64,000 nucleotides of DNA. Origin: Gnetum montanum (lineage: Eukaryota > Streptophyta > Gnetopsida > Gnetales > Gnetaceae). This document shows positions 56,060-64,000 of the stretch, piece after piece. The notes under the pieces are model-generated. The model made no database searches, had not been told where the DNA came from, and worked only from the letters and a program-made list of their open reading frames with translations. The stretch spans positions 278,804 through 342,803 of the forward strand of contig MNCI01008068.1 in NCBI GenBank assembly GCA_015680685.1, read 5' to 3'. The position numbers and the translations under genes are program-made. Numbering within the stretch: the first letter of the stretch is position 1; every line of letters begins with the position of its first letter.

Positions 56060-58749
56060 ATGCAGCGTGGGATTCAGCCCCCTCTGGTAAGATGAATGCA
56101 ATTTCCTGGATTTCAGTGGGTTTGGGTTTCCTTTTTGTTTGTGGGTTTTGCTTTTTCTAAGGTATCTGCGTGCAATTTGGTATTGTGGAGATCTGGGTTC
56201 CTTGAAAGATGGGCCTGATTTTTTGTCTCTTTTTCAAGAAAACATATGAAGTATGGTTTAGCTGTGATGATATGTGATATTTTCGGCACACTTTTTGAAG
56301 TATAAGTTGCAAGAATATTTCTCTGTTTTGGCCTTGCACTCTTCAGAGGGGAATACTGGCCTTATGGACGTTAAGCAAATAAAAACTCCTCTCGGGGACA
56401 CAGATCTGTCAGAATTTCTCAATATCCCCATGCATTTCGATGTCGGTTGCATTTGAAATGTGGCTTTTGAGACTAACAAGTTGCTGATAACACAGTTTGT
56501 GCACTTAAACTGTCAAAACTGAAATTTTCACTGAGATTATTTTAGGTAGGTTAGATATTTGACTATTCTGGTTATGAAGCAGAAGAACATTTTAACGTAT
56601 CCCAAGTGTGGACCTATAACGGTGATAAATAGCTTTGATGCTTGCCTGGATCAGCTTTGACCCTAACCGTGAGAAAATAGTAAGACCTAATATGTGGTAC
56701 TTAGAAACTGTTATTTGTTTTTACAGAAGGAAGGATCTATTCAATTTGGTTTAGATACTCGGTTTTATGAAAAAAAAAAAAATCTCCAAAGTGTGATGAA
56801 AGATTTGAGCATGGATCAACAAGAATAGAGAAATGTATGGCGCAAAAGCCCATAAAGCAGATACGAAATAGATGAGATAAGGCTATGATGTTGGTGATGT
56901 GGAGATTAAGAAAATCACCGCAATACAAAAAAAAACTTGAATATGACGAGCTTAATTTTGTTTTTGTTTAACAGTGTTCTTTAATGATCTTGAATCCTTG
57001 AAATACAGTAATATGCAAGATTCTATAGTCACGGTAAAACATACCACGATAAAGTAAGATTTCTGGCTGTAACCTAAATTTGTTAAAATAAGATGAAAAT
57101 TGCTGTACATCATTGGCAGTTGCAAAATGACAAATCTTTTATATTGGTATTCAAAAAAGAAAAATCTGTATGTGAAATGGTAAACATTGTAGTATGGGTG
57201 CAGGTTTTATTTATGTGGAGATAACTGTACCTATTTACTTTGTAGGTTTATGTTCTCATGGACAATGACTTCCATTTCTTTTTGCACTGAAATTGAAAGT
57301 AATGTGTTTTATCATGTGCATGTAGAGAACTAGATCAAAATTCTATTGTGTGTATCATAACCATTTCAAATACGCCATTACATATCTTAATATAGAGATG
57401 AGTAAGCAGAATTAGAGAAAAAAACCGCAGTTGATAAGACTACTTTGTTTAATCTGAATCTTTCCTGCCTGTAATTGAATAAATTTTATGCCTTTCAGGT
57501 TGATGCCACAGGATGCTATTGCAGGGTTGACACTGGCCTTAGAACAGTTGCCGGTGCAAAGAAATTTGTACCAGGGGCAAAGTTATGCATACAGCCTGAG
57601 ATTAAACCTTCCATCAGAGGATCTAAGGGTAAATCCAGAAAAGGTGAAAAGAACAAAGTCCCTTCCTCTTTGATGCCTGGCCTTCCTGATGACTTGGCTA
57701 TAGCTTGTTTAATTCGTGTTCCTCGAATAGAACATAGAAAACTTCGGCTTGTCTGCAAAAAGTGGTATAGATTACTGGCAGGAAATTTTTTCTACACATT
57801 AAGGAAGAGATTAGGCATGGCAGAGGAATGGGTATATGTAATAAAGAGAGATAGAGATGGTCGCATATCATGGCATGCCTTTGATCCTGTATATCAGCTC
57901 TGGCAACCCCTTCCTCCTGTACCTGGGGAATATTCTGAAGCTGTTGGGTTTGGTTGTGCTGTTCTTAGTGGCTGTCATTTGTACCTATTTGGGGGTAAGG
58001 ATCCCATTAAGGGTTCAATGAGACGGGTGGTTTACTACAGTGCAAGGACTAATAAGTGGCACCGTGCACCTGATATGTTAAGGAGAAGACATTTTTTTGG
58101 ATCTTGTGTAATAAATAACTGCCTATATGTTGCTGGTGGTGAATGTGAAGGAATTCACAGGACTTTAAGATCAGCAGAGGTTTACGATCCAAATAGGAAT
58201 AGATGGTCATACATTTCGGACATGAGCACAGCCATGGTTCCATTTATTGGTGTTGTATACAATGGTAGATGGTTCTTGAAAGGACTGGGATCTCAACGGC
58301 AAGTTATGAGTGAAATGTATGTTCCTGCTACCAATCACTGGTCTCCTGTCTATGATGGCATGGTTGCTGGGTGGCGAAATCCTAGTATCTCTTTGAATGG
58401 ACAGTTATATGCCCTAGACTGTAGAGATGGGTGTAAACTTAGAATCTATGACAGTACAACTGATTCATGGCAAAAGTATGTTGACAGCAGGCTACATTTG
58501 GGCAATTCTCGTGCCTTAGAAGCAGCAGCTTTGCTTCCACTAAATGGCAAGCTTTGCATTATTCGAAATAACATGAGCATTGCTCTAGTTGATGTGGCAA
58601 ATGCTGATAAAGTAAGATCAGGACAGCTGTGGGAAACCATTGCAGGCAAAGGTCATTTCAAAACTTTTGTCACAAATTTGTGGTCAAATATTGCAGGAAG
58701 AAACAGGCTAAAGAGCCACATTGTTCATTGTCAAGTACTTCAAGCATAG
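56060..58749 (+). CDS. F-box/kelch-repeat protein, At1g55270 (SAGL1)-like, two exons
   Basis: Substrate-recognition subunit of an SCF E3 ubiquitin ligase. Exon 1 is 56,060-56,086 (MQRGIQPPL), the phase-0 intron is 56,087-57,498 (GTAAGA ... CCTTTCAG), exon 2 is 57,499-58,749; 425 residues against about 434 in Arabidopsis At1g55270. The exon join gives PPL-VDATGCYCRVD, matching the family start. Residues 1-60 hold a conserved leader (VAGAKKFVPGAKLC), F-box about 69-113 (MPGLPDDLAIACLIRVP, LRLVCKKWYRLL), kelch repeats about 150-370 (LYLFGGKDP, LYVAGGECEG, AEVYDPNRNRW), and the C-terminal IVHCQVLQA. No internal stop. An in-frame ATG at 56,036 would add 8 residues; 56,060 is chosen by homology. 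In Arabidopsis this family member is reported to affect cuticular wax and phenylpropanoid enzymes through protein turnover; the same role here is inference. Confidence 0.95.
56087..57498 (+). other. Intron 1 of the F-box/kelch gene
   Basis: 1,412 bp, AT-rich, GT-AG, with a pyrimidine-poor but acceptable acceptor (ttttatgcctttcag). No transposon insertion or RNA gene seen inside. Confidence 0.9.
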
Positions 58750-59310
58750 TAGTAGTTCTGTAGTGAATACGATGGTTCATCTTCAAATGGGGACTCTTAA
58801 CTTAGAATGTTTTTATGTTCACCTGGTCACTGCATCACATAACAGTGATCTGGTGACTCCATAAGTTTTGATAAAGCCTTATGTCAGTATATTAGGCTTC
58901 AGACTATTGGATAAATTCAAGGGCATTTTGTTGATGACAGGTGAATTTATATGCAATATAGGTGAATGTTACTGTGCTGTGAAAGAGAGGAATTGCAATG
59001 TTTACAGCTACAGTTCTTGTCACGTTGTCTAGTTTCTATGTTTCATCTTTCCTACACCAGAGTGCAGGCCTTGTTTACCAGCTGGGGTCTGTCCTTGGAA
59101 AAGTTCAAAATTCAAGCACAGATGTAGTAATACAACTCTTAGGGCAGTATCTAAAGTTCTATTGCTTGGAAGATGAACTTTTTCATTGATCTCTACATTG
59201 GGCGAGCTGGTAGCAAATGAGATCTACAGTAATTTCTGTCAATGACATGTATGCTTTATCCAGAAGGCTCTGATGTTTCTTGTGTAAATAAAAAAACAAT
59301 CATTGAATCT
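58750..59310 (+). terminator. 3' UTR with candidate poly(A) signal
   Basis: The stop codon is TAG at 58,747-58,749. The first good plant poly(A) signal is AATAAA at 59,287-59,292, with TGTA just upstream, within an A-rich stretch. Cleavage would fall near 59,300-59,315. Earlier weaker signals are possible. Confidence 0.45.
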
Positions 59311-61040
59311 TTCATCAGTTTGGTTGTTTAACAATTTCACTAGCAAACTGATGACAGTATTTTTCAATCCAGATTTCAAGAAACTCCAAGGACTGAAAAA
59401 AGTTTCACATATCTGAACGGGTTGAAGCTTGTCTGAAATTGTCTAAGCATCAAGGCCAAATCATTCTGAGGCAGCTTTGAATAGACAGACAGAATATTTC
59501 ATTATATGGGTCAATCACAATGATTGCACTACTGTTGGATTTTTGTGGGTAAATTGCTACTACAGTACTTAAATTTAATGGATATTTTTTGTACTCGGCA
59601 CTAGCGATAGGAAGCTTCACATCAGATGCCTCTGATTAAATGTTTTTTTCAAGCTTTCTTGTAATACTGTTTCTAGGTTATAACCCTGATTTTCTAATGT
59701 ATCAAATTATTCTTATTGTATTGTCTTTTGTTATCTGGGAACAAGTAGCATGTTGGTTTTTTGATTTTTTAAACTGAAGTAGCACCTGTCGGATAGGATA
59801 TCTGGGTTTATGTAACATGTTTGTCATGCGTCTTGCAAATAATGTTTTTTCTCTCTTATGCTAGAATTAGCGGATGTGTCATGCTTTATTACATATTTTT
59901 GCTCATTAACATTCACTGGATTCGAAAATGTATGAATGTTGTAACAAGGCTTTGCGATAAAACATTTTGCAAATTCTAAGATTCTATTTCTCAGATTATT
60001 TATTTTTTGAAAGTTTTTTCGGGAGAGGTTTGATTTGCAATTGTATGTAAGGTTGCATATTTTGTAATGGCTGCTTGCACCATGGATCAGTTTTCCAAAT
60101 GCCTAAACAGAAAATCGTTTTCGTACTTTTATCTTGTTCATGGTTACTGCAGATTTATTGGAGCATGCGTTTACTTTCTATGCGTAATTGAAAATAATTT
60201 ATTGAAAATCCATTTGGTTTTAGTTTCATCTATGTCAAACTACAAGTTTACTTGCGATGCATATACAATCAATGAATTTTCCATTTTCTAAATGTTTAAT
60301 TATGCTTAAAACTTTCATTGTGCTTTCAATTTTATTTTATTATTGTACTGTCTTTTTACTTGTTGAAAAACGTTTAAGGTTAATGCTTCAGCAAAATAAT
60401 GATACGTCTTAGCATAACCTAGAGATATGAAACTTACAATCTGCAAGTTCTAACACACTCATGCTCTGCCCTATTTCTGTTTTAACAATAACATCAAACA
60501 AAAGAAAGAGATCACTTATAAAATTGAAAATAACAAGTGCCAATTATCATAGGATGCTGGGAGTGGATTATAAAACAAAGGGAGTTTTCTGAATGACGTC
60601 CTCGTCTTTTTGAAGAGAGAAGAAATGTGTCAAGGGCAGGAAATTTAGAATGATGATGCTCGTAAGAAGAAAATTACAGCACTGCGTTTTAAAAAAATTG
60701 TAATGAACTTAGTGTTCAAGATTACATCTTTGTGAAGTTCCTTGTTTTAGCTTCTTGCTTTTATCATAAATATCATTTTAAAAAACTTGAAATTAACGTA
60801 TATCATTATTTTACGATGGTTGCGTTTTTCAATCTGGTTTGCTAGTTGCATTGCCCACCTTTGCCACCGAATCATGAATGTTTAATCGTAATTTGTAAGG
60901 GATAGAATTTAAACTTTTCTCTAAATTGTCACATAAGGTACCAACATATAATGTGTGTTGCATGATGTTAATCAACCTCATAAGATGTAATACAAGAAAA
61001 TAAGATGCATTACAAGTGAAGATACAAAATCTTTTTAACA
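59311..61040. other. Downstream intergenic, nothing recognisable
   Basis: AT-rich sequence without transposon ends, coding homology or RNA genes. Short open frames (for example 60,067-60,291) have no recognisable similarity. Confidence 0.5.
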
Positions 61041-61277
61041 ATAGGTACATAAATTATTAACTAAGTGCATAGTGCAGTGAAGATTAAGCTAAATGGCATG
61101 AAAAGAAAATGCATTAAATGTAAATTTAGAATATGTTAGGGTGCTCTAATGAATAGGAATTAATCTCGATCTTATGGCATGGTGTTTAGGTACAATTCAC
61201 TTGAATAAGACTTGGTATAAGTAACTTAGATCCATGTTGTAGGCACTTGTTAACTATTCTCTAAGTTATGAAATGAA

Positions 61278-61437
61278 AAGTAATAACGAAGTGTTAACCA
61301 AATGGTAAGACACTTGATTTGGAAGCTCCCTGTCATGGGGTTAATTTCGATGGGCAATGCCGAGTTATATCAAATTCTAATTGGACTATCTATCTTGAGG
61401 TATACTATGTTTCCCTTATTTTGGGTTCCAAAACCCC
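61278..61437 (+). repeat. tRNA-derived SINE with 19-bp target-site duplication
   Basis: 160 bp flanked by CTCTAAGTTATGAAATGAA (61,259-61,277) and the same with one mismatch (61,438-61,456). The A-box-like gttaaccaaatggtaag (61,291), B-box-like ggggttaatttcgat (61,337), body ttctaattggactatctatc and tail attttgggttccaaaacccc are all present. It is the best-preserved copy in the window and lies inside a Ty3 LTR. Confidence 0.85.
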
Positions 61438-61782
61438 CTCTAAGATATGAAATGAAGCTACAAAAATCTAGTTACAAGTATGATTGAGAAGGTACATTCA
61501 ATGTAGTAGGTGGATAGTATTTATAGACTTTATTAGCTCCAAAATACATTGTATCTACCACATCATATGGAAATGTATGACATCGTAGTTATGATGTCCT
61601 AGCACACACAAAATGCTTTATCATATCTCCATAACTAACAAAAAACTTATCCTTGAGTTAAACAAAATTGGGACAGTTTATGGAAAAATTATGGCAACGA
61701 CTTGACTAATTGACTAAGTGACTTGATTATCACATTCCATTATCTATTTGAGTGATTTACAAAATGACAAAAGACTAGACAC

Positions 61783-63279
61783 AAGTGCTAAGATTCTTTA
61801 TCTAGAAGTTTTAGTAGCAAGGGTTTCAACGATGAGGGTTTTAGTGTTGATCTAAGGCAGCAAGGGATTTGACATTGATATTACGTGCAATAGTGCTAGA
61901 TTTAGTAGGTGATCCTTCAAGTGGAACCATCGCTTCTTTGCCGTTCTACGAATTGCTTGATGATTTATATGAATCTATTACTTGATGATTTATATGAATC
62001 TATTACTCAAGAAATTTGTAGAATGTAAATTTTTATGCAAATTCTAGGTTATTTACTTTGTTCCTCAAGTGTTTTAAATAATTTAAATTTGGTTTGGAAA
62101 AATCAAGGTTTGGATGTTGTCCATGCTCATTATTTGTTAAACTCATTTTTACTGGTAGAATTTGTTCATTCAACGATGGTTTCTAAGGCCCTCAATATCG
62201 GTGTTTTCAATCATCATCATACTTTATTGATTATTCAAAAGTGGACTCCCTCATTTAATTCAACATCTCTGAATTTTGAAAGGTTCACTGTTTTGTTGAA
62301 TTGCTTAATCTTCTATTAATTTTTCAAAAAGTTGAAAGGGATATTGTCTCTTGTATTGGGCCAATCAAGCATTCTAAAACCCTCACTACGGTGAGTGGTT
62401 TTTACAAAATTCAATAAATGATTGAAGTGGATCTTGATTCTTAAGTGAAAAATTCTTATGTGTTGGTGGAATTGATTATGTGTAGAAGGTTATTTATTGT
62501 AATATTCCAAAGTTGTCACTATTATCATCAAGAGGATCACATGTTTGATTCATGTTCTTTTATGTTGTGAAAAAAAGTAATGCAAACACATCAACAATAA
62601 GCTACTGTAAATGCTACTAATGTTTCTTTTGCAAATGTTATAGATCTTGCTAAGGTTTTTTCTACAAATGATGCAAATCCTAAGATGATTTTTTCCAATT
62701 GACATTTCAACAATTAGCCCATCTCTTTCTCTTATTATTGTTCAATAGAATCTATCTTCAAGGAAGGTTCAAATGAAATTAGTTTCAAAGAATTCTTTAA
62801 TGACAAAGGGTAAACAAATATATGTTCCTAAGGTTTCATAGAATCTTATTGTTGATTCAGATGGTTTTCAATTGGTTCTTCATAATAAAAAACATTAAGA
62901 AAGTCTATTTATTGGCAATTACATGCCAAATATTTAGAAGGACCAACATGTTTAAGATATTTTAATTACTAATAATTTGTTTGTAGCTATTGATCAAGAT
63001 ATGGAGATAATATCTTTTGATGATGTTGATTCTATTCATAGGGTGTGGGCTTTCTCCTCCTTCACTCAATGTTAATCTTTTCATGGAATGCCTAATTTTC
63101 TACCCTCTAGGGAAGGTTTTTTAGGATTGGTTGCAAGGATGAAAATCTAAAAAACATCTCCAAAATAGTTAAAACTTTTCTTTTTATTGATTTGAAGTTT
63201 CTTCTCTTTGTAGTACTCTACTTTTGTGCTTTGGATTTTTATTTTTAATATGTATATTTTTTGGGTCTGACATCTTGAA
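61783..63279 (+). mobile_element. Internally deleted (ORF1-only) LINE with 14-bp duplication
   Basis: About 1.5 kb, flanked by AAAAGACTAGACAC (61,769-61,782 and 63,280-63,293). Same layout as 41,056-49,351: leader (gatgagggttttagtgttgatct), ORF1-like part (62,035-62,600: FVHSTMVSKALNIGVFNHHH, CIGPIKHSKTLTT), zinc-knuckle remnant CHYYHQEDHMFDSC with one Cys changed to Tyr, the start of an endonuclease frame (ttttcatggaatgcc, 63,074), then within about 180 bp the tail (ttgggtctgacatc). No reverse transcriptase. Confidence 0.83.
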
Positions 63280-63319
63280 AAAAGACTAGACACGTATAAA
63301 AAAGATTACAACATTGCAG

Positions 63320-64000
63320 ATTTCCAAAACCTTTTTCCATAGTAGGCCTTCATGTTATTTAGGTGTCAATGACTTTTCCTTACTGTGGTTGCTCCTACGA
63401 TGGATTAGTAGCTTGATCCTACATGCATAAATTATCGAGGATCACTTGGTACATCTCAATGTTTATTTGTGGGTCATTAATGGTCCAAGCTAAATTGGCT
63501 AGATTGGCAATTGTTGGGATCTTCCATGAACATGACAAATTAGAAACATTTTGTTAGCTTGTATAAACTAGACAACGAACAATTTGTGTTTAACATTGAA
63601 TACTTGAACTTTTTCTTTCAGCTTCTAGTACTTAGCCAATCTTTTTGCTAGGTACTTTGTGACATCACATTGCTCAGTGTATTGAGTTTAGAGGTTTTCT
63701 AGCTCTACCTATGTTGCTTGTAGCTTTCTCTTTGCTTCATTGTGCAACTTGTTCTCATGGTCAAATAAAGCAAATGTTGCTGCAGCTCATTCCTCTACTT
63801 CAGTTCTAGTGTAGCTAGCTATCAACATGGCAAGATTAGCATATTTAAGGTTAGCGAGCTCTATATAGTACATCAGCATATTCATAGGTCCTTAGTTTTG
63901 ATTTTTGCCTAGTGTATTATTGTGATTCTATTAAGAATGTTTTTCTAGATAACTAATGTGCCCACTTTTTTGGTTCATTGTAGATCAATACTAAGTGTGG
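63320..64000 (-). pseudogene. aORF C-terminal part (third copy, truncated by window edge)
   Basis: Near 63,540-63,420 on the minus strand it reads SWKIPTIANLANLAWTINDPQINIEMYQVILDN, matching the C-terminal motif of the aORFs at 13,850 (PWDAPTLIHICDVAW) and 34,010 (PWEVLTPSNIGTLAW). Upstream, coiled-coil-like sequence continues to the window edge. Stops present. Confidence 0.68.

Larger units (their letters stand above)
61045..64000 (-). mobile_element. Ty3 element, 3' part, with SINE and LINE insertions (cut by window edge)
   Basis: On the minus strand: aORF C-terminus (64,000-63,320), 3' non-coding region interrupted by a LINE (61,783-63,279), polypurine-like tract (tatggagata at 61,624-61,633), then the 3' LTR (61,623 down to about 61,045) interrupted by a SINE (61,278-61,437). 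The LTR has the R-region landmarks (ttcacttgaataag, ccatgttgtaggcactt), a TATA-like tatttatag near 61,519 and a U3 with gacatcgtag motifs. The lower LTR end is not clear. Confidence 0.72.

Noticed and set aside
57475-57498. N-terminal extension of the F-box frame upstream of 57,499
   Set aside because: It begins at TTG, not ATG, and consists of intron sequence including the splice acceptor; homology starts at the VDATGCYC codons right after the AG.
60067-60291. Small downstream gene
   Set aside because: Starts with an ATG but has no recognisable domain, AT-driven composition and no supporting signals.

Overview
The window is nuclear DNA of a land plant with a large, retrotransposon-rich genome. 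A gymnosperm is plausible, but the sequence alone does not prove the clade. It holds one clearly functional host gene: a two-exon F-box/kelch gene closely resembling Arabidopsis At1g55270 (SAGL1), at 56,060-58,749 on the + strand. Almost everything else is decayed, nested LTR retrotransposons, LINEs and tRNA-derived SINEs. Two gap runs (6,418-6,461 and 31,132-31,292) and four single-N joins show that the assembly is broken inside repeats.

Region by region. (1) 1-880 is a pile of SINE fragments. (2) 951-10,962 is a degenerate Ty3 (Reina-like) element on +. A solo LTR (2,225-3,112, duplication CAAGG) lies upstream of its reverse transcriptase, and a second Ty3 element on - (3,565-8,156, duplication GTGAT) lies inside it. 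(3) 11.1-12.2 kb is a LINE ORF1 relic, and 12.7-16.5 kb is an LTR plus an additional ORF (aORF) of another Ty3 element. (4) 18.5-40.4 kb is a nest four levels deep. A Tat/Athila-like element on - is split in gag by a non-autonomous LTR element (22,423-37,245, duplication ATATG). That one is split by a gag+aORF element on + (25,715-35,146, duplication GGGGC), which carries a solo LTR (28,856-30,206, duplication TCATG). The second-level element has no recognisable gag or pol, but has an intronless relic of a CCR4-type deadenylase gene in sense. (5) 41.0-49.4 kb is a deleted LINE (17-bp duplication) split by a Ty3 element (41,215-47,995, duplication ACATT). (6) 52,100-53,943 is a 5'-truncated LINE with nearly intact coding sequence. 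(7) 54-61 kb is the gene island. (8) 61.05-64 kb is another Ty3 element on -, carrying a SINE in its LTR (19-bp duplication) and a LINE in its 3' region (14-bp duplication).

Three themes recur. First, several LTR subfamilies carry different short, often palindromic, motif arrays in U3 upstream of the TATA box, and in three elements the array length differs between the two LTRs of the same insertion. Second, two deleted LINE copies, an ORF2-bearing LINE and a SINE family seem to share one non-poly(A) 3' tail, which suggests one retroposition machinery serving all of them. Third, a long aORF with an N-terminal domain like the 'putative plant transposon protein' family and a coiled-coil tail sits in the envelope position of three elements. 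Coordinates of target-site duplications and LTR ends were read by eye. Family assignments rest on motif recognition, not on searches.
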